Origin: Apostichopus japonicus
Taxonomy: Eukaryota > Echinodermata > Holothuroidea > Aspidochirotida > Stichopodidae
DNA length: 64,000 nucleotides
Direction: 5' to 3'
Assembly (NCBI RefSeq): GCF_037975245.1
Contig: NC_092583.1
Location: 16,888,764 to 16,952,763, forward strand
Below are positions 1 through 12,600 of this stretch, in pieces; position 1 is the first letter of the stretch; each line of letters starts with the position of its first letter. The notes below the pieces were generated by a model that was not told where the DNA came from, did no database searches, and saw only the letters and a program-made list of their open reading frames with translations. The translations under genes and the position numbers were made by a program.

Positions 1-434
1 GACAGTGAATTTAAAGCAGTTTTTTGCATTTGCTAACAATTTTCCCAAAATTTATCAGGTATTACTCGAAGTAAGATTGTATTTGATCGACAAACTAATA
101 GGTTTTTTCAACCGATAAGTGTGAATGACTAAGTAATTAACGAATTTGATAGTATCGTGAACTCCTCGTTGCCAAAACAATTGTATTATTAATATTCTAA
201 AGCATAATTACAAACATTTAAAACCCACGACTAATTCCTTAAATTGGAAGTTGAATGCATCCTCATGATTGTAGTGTTATACTGTATGATCTGAACTATT
301 AAGTCTACGTTTTAGAATTGGAAGCAAATAATGTCAAAGATTATCTTTATTATACAATAAGTGAAACCTGCTCTGCACAGACATTGTGTTTGTTTTCATC
401 TTTTCTCCAATGATTATGTTCTTCTTTTACACAG
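1..434 (+). other. LARP4-like intron, 3' part
   Basis: AT-rich sequence with no open frame and no repeat that I recognise. It ends in the pyrimidine-rich acceptor of the first exon. Confidence 0.6.
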
Positions 435-674
435 GCGAGGATAAAAGCCAAACCTCTCCAGAGATTTACCTACACCCCTACTAAGGTCAACAATGGGTTT
501 ACAGCGCCCGTTGGACCAGCACAGCCAGTGTACCAACCACAGTTTCCGTTTCCCCCTACCCAGCCTAACAGGGTCAATGGGGTAACCAATACTCCTCAGT
601 ACCAGGCATTCTACCCAAACGTCATTCCGCCATCATGGCCTACTAGTCCTACCTATTTCGATCCTGCCAATATG
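435..674 (+). CDS. LARP4: LARP4-like exon: end of RRM linker, Pro/Tyr-rich segment
   Basis: 80 codons, phase 0 at both ends. The acceptor is ttttacacag and the donor is ATG|gtgagt. It begins ARIKAKPLQRFTYTP, which matches the residues just after the RRM of LARP4 proteins, and continues with VYQPQFPFPPTQP and PPSWPTSPTYFDPANM. The aromatic and proline spacing matches the LARP4 segment just after the RRM. The first 434 bases upstream read as intron, with no further exon seen. Confidence 0.85.
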
Positions 675-3600
675 GTGAGTCGACCATTGGAATTTGCAGA
701 GGCAATTACGATCTATTTTAAACAGTGACATCTAATGTGTGATAATATTTCTGATGTGTTCTTGCCTGTTCACTTGTTCCTATGTAGACCTGTACCACCA
801 CCACCTCCAACAAAATAGGAGGGAGGGAGGGGGGAAGGTTTGGTCTTGAAAGAAGTGCAAATGAGTAAAGAATGTTGCAATTATTTTATAGTTGAGGCTG
901 TGAATTAAGCTTGCTTAAGTGACCCATCTGTACAAATAAACTTTGTTAAAAAATGTACCTACAAACGCACACAAAGGGATGGTAGTCTTTAAATATTTCA
1001 TTGTTAGTAGCGGTTCTGCTACGTATTATATTTATCTTCACTTTATGATGCCATATTTAATATACTACTGCAAGGTCACCATCTGTGGTTTAAGTATATG
1101 TCCCCCAACCCACCATCCACATACTCCCACTAGTCCACAGTAAATCCACATGCTAGCACAAGTTGATTTTAAAGAACTATGTGTCCAGATGTCAAGTTAT
1201 AAAGACATTTGTTCAACTATTAAGAACAAAACATACCTAACAACCAAGTGTGTGTGTTTCTATGTCTGTTCAACTATTTTTAGTGCTGTTGCATGTGTGA
1301 AAGCAGTTTCATGCTTGAATAAAACTGGTCTGCAAGTAGTTACTATGAAACAAAGACAAGCATTAAATGTGGTGTGAATGCAGCATAAGAATAAAAGCAA
1401 ATAGAAATATGCAATCAAGGGGGATAGTTTGATGTAACATTAAAACCTTTTGAACTTTTAAACCCCCTCCACCCCCCTGACCTTTCCACTGTGAAAGACA
1501 CTTTACGTATTTTCATTAATGCTCCTTTCCTGGTAGTGGTGAGGCTATGCTTGACTTATGCTGCAGCTCTCTGTTAAAATGTCAAGGCCAGAAATAAAAT
1601 TGTCAGTAATGAAGTATGAGGAGATTGTGCTTTTGTTGAAAGGAGCTTCTTGGGTTTGCTGGTCTTCTGGACTTTGTCTTCTCCTTCTTAAATTCTTTCC
1701 ATATTTATATGAAATGAAATAATAATGAGCCATTAGTTGCAAAGAAGAGGATTACTTTATCGCAAATAATATGACTATACAATGTCATTTGTCTGTAGCA
1801 GTATGTTTGGTACAACTCTTGCTAGAAAACAGGTGCTGAGAAATTATCGGTGTTGTTTAAATCATAATTTAGAGATCAGTTTCCCTAGATCGATGTCTTA
1901 TAAAGGAATTTATTTTTAAAATTGATATAAAGTTACAAGTGTTTTAGTCCATAAACATGTATTCAGTGATTACCATGTAAGCCTTGGTAACCCAACTATT
2001 GCAACAATCTATTGTTCAAGTCTTGATTATCCTCCCCTCCTCCCTCCTCCCTCCTCCCTCCTCCCTCCTCCCTCCTCCCTCCTCCCTCCTCCCTCCTCCC
2101 TCCTCCCTCCTCCCTCCTCCCTCCCCCCTCCCCTCCCCCTCCCCTCCTCTCCTCCCTCCCTCCTCCCTCCCTCCCCCCTCCCTCCCTCCCCCTCCCTCCC
2201 TCCCTCCCTCCTCCCTCCCTCCTCCCTCCCTCCTCCCTCCTCCCTCCTCCCTCCTCCCTCCTCCCTCCTCCCTCCTCCCTCCTCCCTCCTCCCTCCTCCC
2301 TCCTCCCTCCTCCCTCCTCCCTCCTCTCATCATTCCCCTGTGTGTCTGCCATCATTTAATATTGTTAATTATAGACTTCCCTTTAATATGTTTGTTAATA
2401 CAGGTCTATCTTTAGTAGTGCCCTTTTTGTTTTTTACTCTTCTCTGTTAGGTCGTGAGTGTAAAGCCTAAAACTACACTTGTTTTTGTTTCTTTTCAGTC
2501 GGCATACGGACCACCAAGTGCCTTTCCTCATCACAACTACCAGGTGACAGGGGTTGCCAGGTACCAAGGAACAAGGACTAAGTAAGGAATGATACTAATT
2601 ACTGATTTTCATCACAATGTGTTATTCTGGTACACAGTTATTTCTGTAATACAGACCATAACAAATTAGCAGTGTGCACTGCCAGTTATTTATAGGAACA
2701 GAAGTAATGTGATATTCTTATCATATACTTTCTCTGGTTCCTCAACAAACCATTTTAGGAAGTGAAATGGTAAAAACAGTACATAAACCCCTTAAATGTT
2801 GCCCTTACACATTGTATTGTGGAAAATGAAGCTATGATAGGGAAGCGACCAAATTATACACCTAATCACACAATAATAATTTAATGATAGAAGCCATCAA
2901 AATTAACATAGCTTTTAAGTTGTCGATTTGAGATTTAACAGCCTAGACATGTGTGTATATAATTATGGGTCAGACTGGTATGAAAGTTTTTAAACTTTCA
3001 TAAGGTTAGTAAATGAATTGTGTTATTGAGAACTTAAATCATTAGTATGCAAATTAAAAGATTTGCATATTCTTTCCTCCTAACAGCTGTTGTTTCATAA
3101 CCATATTCCACCTAACAGATTCACTTAAGTTACTATGGCAATCTTCTGTTAATTTACTATGAAATTATTTATCCTCAAATAATCCTTGAGAATAAAAGCT
3201 CCAGTCTGGGTGCTTGTATTTAAATTAGCTTAAATACCTCTGCTATGAACATGTGTGTAGGTCTAAGCTAAGTGTTGTTACACTGTGTTGACCAGTACTA
3301 ACAGACCTTTTTTTGGCAATTTTAAAATCTGTTGTTTTGCAGCAGGCCATTAATGCAAGTCTGTTATTTCCATGGTTGAATTATTCCATTAACTTTAGTA
3401 AGGGTATTTTGCAGCACACAAAGTTCTTTGTCCTAAACACCTGACTACTGCAATTGTGTAAAATACTCTTGCAAATAATAAAATAATAAAAATAAGTTAG
3501 GAGTGTGATGTATGGTTGTCAAAACAATTTTAGAAAGACAAACAACTTTGTTGCTGAACAATACCCCGCCTAAATAAATGGAACAATTCAACTGGGGAGA

Positions 3601-6600
3601 TAGGAGACTTGATCCTGATAATGAAGTTTGTATTAAATGGTTAGAGGTAGTATGCTGGAAATGCTTCAAGTTGCATTTCAGTGCCCTTGTTGTTGATTTG
3701 AACATTTTTTACGCTACATTTAAAGATAATGGTGACTACAGATTATCAAGACATATGTTAAGGAAGTGGTGCTCGTTAGGCCTTTTATGGTGTAGAAATG
3801 TCCAAAATATCTAAGCTAACAGGTACTCCAAGGAACTGTTGACAAGAAAGATAATCAGAATTGCATCCAAAATGCTTGTGTTAGGACTGATTTTTTGCTG
3901 ATTTGGCTTTTCTCCATCTCTTCATTGTCAAAGTTCAAGAGATAGATAGAGGAAGCGTTTCTTTCAAGTATCTGTTCACTGCCCCATAGGCCCTGTAAAT
4001 GTCAAACCTGTGAAGTGACATTTTGGACATTAGTAGTGTCTATTGAGGATGCCAAAAATCCTCTTAAATATTTCACGGTCCCTTTACCTTGTCAAGTCTT
4101 AGTGAGGACTCTTTCAGGTACTTAACAGTATGCCTATAGTTCAGAGAGTACAAATGAGCGATAGCTCAATCAGTGGACAGTCCAGAGAAAATAAATATTA
4201 TATTTTTGAGCTAGTGTCCTCGTAATTCTGTCGGTGGGATTATGCTATTTTGCTTTGTTGCTTGACATGGTATTAGCTATACCATTCCCTGGAGGGGTGG
4301 GGGAAGCTGTTCCACAACAGATACTAAGAAAAACCTATTAAAGAAAAAATAATGAGATCTTTCAGTTTGAACAGTGTCCTCTTTTTTGCCAAATTTGCCA
4401 TTGATCCCAGTAGGAACAGATCAGGAATAAAAGAAGATTGGATCTCATCAGGATCCACATGTTTTCCTACTACCCCTTCTACTACCCATTTCCACCTTCC
4501 CTCTTCTCTCCCTCCCTGGTTCCTCCCCTCACCCTCAACCTTCCACCTTTCTGAACAGACATACAGTAATAGTAGCTGAGAGACAAAAGATGTATAAAAT
4601 ATGTAGAATTATTAGAGAACCAAGGACAGGAGGGAATACAATCAAAGTAGCGGCGATTGCTTTATTTACATAAATGGGAGACAAAATTCTGTCATGAATT
4701 TCTATAATTGAGGCCCCCTCCATCTCTGGTGGTATTTTTGTCTCTGAAGCATCTTTGCTGCGGATTGGCCCTTTTATGCATCAGTAACTTACTATGTGGA
4801 TAGAAAATGGAATGATAGAACTATCTCTGACAAGGGCTTGCTGTGAATAAGGATGACGTAAAACTTTTCACTTTTCCTGTTTAAATAATTGTCAATTATT
4901 ATTGTAAAATTATTATTAAAAGAAACAGCGGGTGGATGGGCTATTAAGTAGAGAAAAAAAACATCTTTGAGCGTATATATTTATCAGAATAAAGTCAATC
5001 AATGAAAAATGTTTCAAGAAATTCATGATTGCATGGTGTAAACTTTGGATTCCTATAATCTTAACATCTTAGAATTCCTAGAAAAATGATTTTTTCATGA
5101 TTAATGTGAATGGTTAATCCTTGTTAATCCTAGTATGCTGATGCTGAATTGACAGTAGTGACTCTGTTGCTGTGGTCTTGAATGTGAAGTCAAAGATTAT
5201 CAAGAAGTATTAGGACATTAGGTAACCTGTTGTTTTACTCAATTTCCTTATACTTGGCAGGAACAATAACAGAATCCATCCCAGGTCTGTGAGCACCCCA
5301 GAATTACCGTCATCCGACCGCATCAGCCTTAATGATGCAAGTCCTACGATAAAGACGAACAACATGGAGAGACATAGTCTACCAAATGGGTCCATCTCCC
5401 CAGCCTTAGTCAGCCAACGTGAGATGGAGAGGAGAGAGGATACAAAGAGGAAGGTTGGTGTATATGCTCAAGGGCGGTCATCAGATGATGCAGTCATTAC
5501 TAACAGGTAAGATCAAAGAACCAATTGAAGAAGAATGGTCTACTGAAAATTAACAAAGATTGCTGTTTTCACATTGGATTTCCAAAGTAGCTGAACCTTG
5601 AAAGACTAAACAACCCCTTTTCATGTTGTTAATTGCCATGGGTGTGTATGTATATGTGTGGTTATGTGAGTGTGTTCATGTGTATGTATATGCATCCATT
5701 TTCAGTGATACCCTAGTGTGCCATGATATCTCATATTATTCACATCAGCACTGCTTATATTTCATGTGTGAATTGCAAGAGAAAGTACAAGACCCTGCTT
5801 TTGAGAGAAGATAATGTGAAAATCTTAAACACTCAACATTTTAACCACAAAGATTAGTAGTTATTGATGTGCAATTTGCATAAGGTCAAAGGTCAGTTGA
5901 AGTTAAAACCTGAAACCTTGTAAACACAATATCCCCAGATGTCCAACTTTAGTACTTCCCATGGTTGTGACTCTGAATATGTGCAAGAAATTTAATATTT
6001 GCAATCAAAATTACGTGAGGTCAGAGAGGGGCCAAATTGACCCTCTTGAAAACATATAAAAGGACCATAACATCATAAAGGATATCTGACAGTTTCCTAC
6101 CATTAGTACAAACAATTGATTGCTTTCAGTAAAAAATATCTTTGGCATGGTTGTCTTTATAAATATCTTAATGTTTCCTACAAGGGGGTGGGTGGGGAAG
6201 GGGAATCTTTACTGATTATTTGTCGAGTGATTGGTGTGTTTTTTCCCTCAGACCTTTTTATTAGCTACCTTAGGTGGGGCCAGTGGGCCTCAGTCTCACC
6301 AAATGTTAGTCTGCCCCCATCCCCCCAAAACTGGATTTTTTTTTTTAGAAAATAGATTCTGCCTACACCCCCTTCCCCTCCATAAAAAAATGCATCAGAC
6401 CCCTTAACAAAGAAGTATAGCTACACTCCTGTCAGGGCTTTAGACACTACTACCTATCTACCTAAGGTTTGTATGTTGTGAACTTTACCAACTCTCAGAG
6501 TGAAACAGAGACTACAGGGAAACCTTGTATGGTCAGAATTCCCTTGAAGCTGTTTCAAGGATCGTAACAACAGAAAGAACCTTATTTAATCACCCAATGC

Positions 6601-9600
6601 TTAATATGTAGAATACAGACTCCACTGTTACTGAGCCCTCCAAGAGCTCACTGAAGACACATTAGAGAGACAGTTTATTTTGAACTGTATTTCACAAGTT
6701 TTCCTTGTCTTCAAATTTAGCCTTGAAAATCTTCAACCTTGGAAAATTTGTCAGTTTTAGTGTGTTCTCTCTTCCTAAAGGTAAATTAATGCCTTGGAAA
6801 GCCCTTGGGGCTCCTTATGACATTGATTTTCGTTTGATTATTCTGCGGTAAAAATATTCTGTCACAGGGGAAAACCCTTGATTCTTGGAGGTACACTGGG
6901 AATGATTTCAGTGAGAATTTTCCCATCAATATGCATTTCCTGCTTCTGGGAAATGAATGTGCCTTGTTTGAAAGATGGTTGTTTACTTTTCTAATTTGAA
7001 CAGGAGGAATGTCAATAGCTTGCCTCAAACGTCTCACAGATTTCGGAAAAGGCACGAAGACAAATTATCTTCCTTTCATAAAAAGAAAGAAGAGGTAGTG
7101 GAAGTTACCCCTCCTTCGCCTCCAGACCTTTCCTCTTTCCCCCCTTTGCCGGGGAGGCCAGTCGCCTCGAGTGAAGTTGGTAAGGAAAATGGGGATGAAC
7201 AGGTGTTTACACCGATGGCAGATATTGTGAAAGGAGTCAAGGATCCAAAGGTCAGTTTGTTGCCCTTTCCCTCTTCTTATGTCTACTTACTGCTTTATTA
7301 ATAGTTGATTTAAGGTTCCATGTATTGTAGATGTATATTAAAAGTATCAGTATGTCTTTTCATTACAATTTGAAAAAAAAAAAAACATGCAATTTAGTAA
7401 CGTTGTCAGGAAATAGTCATTAATTTTCGTTTTTTATCCTGTTCAACTTCTTGAGGCTCTGCTGAATTTGTTCTAGTTACTGTGTCTTTAAAACATTAAA
7501 TGCAAAAAACATTCATGAATGGTGGGTACTGTGGTTGGTTGCCCTTAAGGTATAATATAGTGGTGTGGCAGTAGTCATGGTAACAGGAATTGAACTGAAC
7601 ACTGTTTAAAGGTTGTGTTGAGTTAGTAAGCATCTGGTGGTATCCATCTGTAACACAAAGGAAACATAAGGCCTATAAAAAGGTTAACTTTTATTGTAGT
7701 AGGAGTAGTAGTAGTTACCCCAGACAACAAAAATTATTCAAAATTAAACTAAAAGAAAAGCAGTACATTAAATTTGTGAGACACAAAATGTACTGCGACA
7801 GTTTGAATGTTCAATAACTCCGATGATTATGAGCATCAACCAATTGATTATAAATGACATGTTGATCTCATAGTTAGATTTAAGGATACCTAAACCCGTC
7901 AATTTACCACATTGTTGGTCCTCAGAATGGTACAAAGTAACAACCTCACTCAAAATACCATCGTTATAAGTCACTGTGTGAGCAATTGAAAAATACTGTT
8001 TATGTTGTTATTTTTATTGTTTCTACAGAGACCACCTGTCAAAGCTCCTGAGAGTAAGCAACGTCCCAAAGAAAGTGCAACTATTACTAACGTATCATCA
8101 TCATCGTCATCGTCATCAACATCATCATCGTCATCTAATGAACCTGTTAAACCCACTGAGAAGGAGGAACCTGTGCAGTCTCAGCAGCACCATCAACACC
8201 AGCAAGGTCCCAAACAACCCTCAGTCAGGTAAATTAACACTCACCCTCACCCCATCACTTTATGCTAGAACATCACCACACATATTCAAATACCTGAGTC
8301 TAAATACCTCTCAGCTGCACCACCAGCAAATGTACCAAACACCCCTAAGTTAGTTTAATTAACACCCCCTCTTCTTCCCCCCCCCCCAAAATTGTGCTAG
8401 AACAAGACTCACATCGTTAGATACCTGAGTCTAAATACCTTTTAGTTACAACAACAGCAGCACCACCAGCAAGATCTCACTGACATACAGTCAGGTAAGG
8501 TAACCCTTCCTCTCCCACTAACATTATGCTACAACAACCCCCACATTCGTACAAACCTTAGTCTAAACAAGTCTCAGCAGCAAGAACAGAAGACAAAATA
8601 TTACCAAAATTACTACTTTTTTTTTACAATTTATTTATTAGTTGGTGTTTTGATCAGTTTTAGTCTCTTGTTTGTTGTTTGTCCTACTTAATTAGTCAAA
8701 CCTTTTAAGACTAAACTTTCCCTGTATGTACTTTGCATCACCCACTTGTTTTCATATTTGACACAAATACCTCGGCAGGAACTAGTCTGCTATTGTAAGC
8801 TCTTTGGCACTCAATCAAGGCTCTTACCCGTGAGATTAAAATTTGCTCATTTGTCTGTTCTGGTAAGAAGTAAAACAGGATGTTTTTCATTTGTTTTCAC
8901 TGTCTCCATTTTCCTTGCAGCCACGGTCACACTCAAGTAGTTCCTCCACCGTCAGACGCCGATCGGAAAATTGCCAAAGCAGACACAACAGACGACAAGA
9001 ACAGAACAACTCATCACCCACCACATGGCCCCTCCTCTTCAACAGTTGCCATGACAACAGTGACCTCATCTTCTTCAGCGGTTACCACAGCAACTAGTGC
9101 TGTGATGTCAGTCAATTCATCGTCAGGTGCCTCAGGGAATCCAGGGAAGGTATCAGCAGCAGCTGCAAGTATGGTAAGAAGGACTTCCTTTCTGGTTAAA
9201 CCGTCTGTTTTAATTTTTTATAGGTTTGTTGATAACAGCAAGTTGTTGTTTGTAAATGTGGTTATTTTATTTATTTCTTCTTTTTGTCTTGTCCACTTTG
9301 AATAAATTCTTGTCTTAGGGGGTTGTCAATAGCAGGAGTGTAGAGGATGCTGGGTTTGCAAAAGTGCATGTCAATATTCTCTTGGTTTGTGTGGAGATGT
9401 TTGCCATGGTTTTGTGAACCTCATGTGAACTCTGTTTAGCAATGGGTAATTAGTAGAAGGAGAGCTGCTGAGGTAATTCAGTGGTTCTATGTATTTGAAT
9501 GAACAATGAATGTGGAAAGTGGAAACACTGAAGTAGTTTGGTAAACATTGAAAGGTCATTGGATTTCTGTTAATTAGTATTAAACCAGAGAGGTTGGCAA

Positions 9601-12600
9601 AGCTCTAATGGTATGGCAATGTGTATTACTACTATATGACATGTAGTTAAGAGAAAAGGGCAGATGGGAAAGCTGTTTTGGGGAAAGAATTTGGGAAGGA
9701 ATTAAGGAGCAATGCTGTCAATTTGGATTGGCCACTTGCTGCGATTTGGTTAAGGCTATAAAAAAGCAATGTTAAGGTTTGACAGTTTTTGTTTGTTTGT
9801 TTGTGTATTTATATCTTTATATTTGGTCTAAATGGGAGATTGGGGGGGGGATGGGGGGTGGGGTGGGGTTAGGGGATGGGGGTTCAGTGTAGAGATTTTT
9901 ATTGACAAAAATATAAACTTGTTCTACATTTTGATAGTATTTTAAACCCAGCATACATACAAGAAAGTACAAAAAAAAAAAAAAAAAAAAATTGCTACAT
10001 TTTATGATTGCACATTGGCTGGTAATTTTATCATGTGAAGAGAAGTCAAAAGTCATTTGGAAAAATGACTTGAGAGTCAACTGAAGCTGGTTTCTTGAAG
10101 TTTCTGTTTTGTGATTCTGTTTGGGATAGGATATTATTCCCTTTGTTTGACTTTTTCATGTAGAGTATGTCACTTACGAAACAATTTTCCAAGGCACTGA
10201 AATTCCTTGCAGAGTTAACAAATCAGCCTCAGTAGATGTTGATGGTAGGATAAGATTTTGCATCCATTTGCATCCATAATTTAAAAAAAAGAAAAGAGGA
10301 ATATGAAAAACAAGTAGTTGCCTCGTTATCCTCTTAGGAAGCTGCTGCAACCTCAATCATCAATTTCATGTTTCAACAGAGATACTTCAGCCTTGAGAAT
10401 GTTATTATGCTCTATCACACTGCTCTTGTATGTGTCAGACTCAGGTGGACGTAAGAGCAGTTGCCATAGCAACCTACTAATCAAAATCCTTGTTTGTGTG
10501 TGTTTTACCTCAAGATCTTGTGATAAAATGCATTTTTTTGCAGTAGAATATTCAGTTTGTTAGGTAAAGTGTGCCTGGAAAGACTGCCAGGGATTAGGAA
10601 AGGTTACAAAAGGCAAGAAAGCTGTGTTGCTGATGGAAATGCTGGTGTAGTTTGATTTCTTATGTTTCTATGGGTTGAAAGGTATTTATAGGTTACTAGT
10701 GTATTGTTTAAACAACATTTAGGAGTTGGGTAAAATAGTCACTACTAGTTTAAAACTAAAATCACATAACAGTGCAGTGTAAAATGTCAAAGTTGGTGGA
10801 ATTTGCTGAAAAGCATTGCTTTTAACACTGACAAGAAAATGATTTTAGGGACAAAAGTTTCATAATTGAAATGAAAGCATTACTCAGTCGCTAACTGAGT
10901 ATTACTTTCTAGGAAGATCATTTATTAGGCTTTCTTAGATAAAACAATGGCAAGTCTCATATTTTGAGTAATATGTCAATTTTCTTGACAAAAATAAAAG
11001 AAAGAGCTGCTAATTGATGGAAATGCAAGAGAAAAAATTAAAGATAAAATCATGGACTTGTTGAGATTGGCCTTTTTGGAGATCAGATTTGGTATTTTAA
11101 TTCAATTAGAAATTAAAAAGAAGTAAAGACTGTCTTTTGGTTCAGAATGAATTTACAAAGAAGAGGGAAAGCTGAGTGAAGAATGTTTCGAGTCAGAACA
11201 TAGTTGTTTTAGCTACACTATCTTATGTTAACTCTTATTTCTGAACTTTCCTTGATTCTGCTTGTAAATTTATCCTTTCACATGTTGTATTCTTACTCTT
11301 TTAAATATGTACTATTATGCGAGCATGCAATTTCCCTCTGGGATATAATAAAGTTATACTTACTTTCTTACTGAGAAGAATCTAATTTGTGTAAAAGTAA
11401 GTTGGCCTGACGTTTCGATCCTAGCAGGATCTTCTTCAAAGGTTAAATGACAAGTAACAGTAACAGAAGGGACAAAAACATGCACTGTGTACAGATAGGT
11501 TAATGAGCATGGTGAATACAAAGAGATAGATGAAAGGGGATTAGTAGACAAGGGATGGAGAGAAGAAAGAAACCAACAGGGGGGGGGGGGGGGGAAGTGG
11601 AGAGGTAGGAGATAAACAGTGGAGGGACAAAGAGAGGATTAAGGGAAGGGGTTAGGGAATAAACTGGAGAAGGACAAAGACAGAAAGGTGTGGAGAAAAA
11701 AGGGTGGAAGAGAGCTATGAGAAGAGGAGTGATGGGGGGGGGGGGCAAGGGGAGAAGGAGGGGGGACAGAAGAAAAGTTAGTTATGTCCTTCCTGAATGT
11801 TTCTAATTTTAAATAATACTTGCATAGAGCCTTGATAACTTCAAGGTACATCTGGACCTTTGGTCTTATTTTGGTCTGATAAACTTGCATTTATCAATAT
11901 GCTTTTAATATTGATAAATGCAAGGTAATGCACATTGGTAGGAGCAACCAAAAGTTTACATACAATCTTAATGGTGTGGAGTTACAGGAGGTCTCTGTTG
12001 AAAGAGACCAAGGTATCTACATTGACTCATCTCTGCAACCTTCTAAACATTGTCTTGAAGCTGCTAAAAGAGGTAATAGGGTTTTAGGTATGATCAAGAG
12101 GAACTTCAGTTTTCTGAAAGAGGACATCGTAGTTAGGCTTTATAAGCAGTTGGTTAGGCCTCATCTGGAGTATGCTGTGCAGGCTTGGAACCCATATTTT
12201 GCTAAGGATAAGGAAGTACTTGAAAAGGTCCAGAGGAGGGCTACTAGGATGATTAGTTCCTTAAAGAGTGTTCCTTATAATAGGCGGTTACAACTGTTGA
12301 ATCTCACCACACTGGAGCTTAGGAGGTTACGTGGGGACTTGATCCAGGTTTTCAAGATTGTGTATGGTTTCGACAATTTATCCTTTACTGACTTTTTCAT
12401 GTTTGCTAACAGTAGTTGTACCAGAGGTCATTGTCTTAAACTCCAAAAGTCACATAGTAGGATTAATATTCGGCATAACTTTTTCTCTAATAGGGTTGTC
12501 AATGAGTGGAATGGTTTGCCTGAGAAAGTTGTACTTGCAAGTAGTGTCAATGGGTTTAAGAATGCTTTAGACAAGCACTTTAAGCATTGTAATCGGGTCT

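Noticed and set aside
1996-2415. Long overlapping open frames on both strands (Pro/Leu/Ser and Gly/Arg/Glu rich)
   Set aside because: They are produced by the CT-rich minisatellite, which has no stop codons in several frames.
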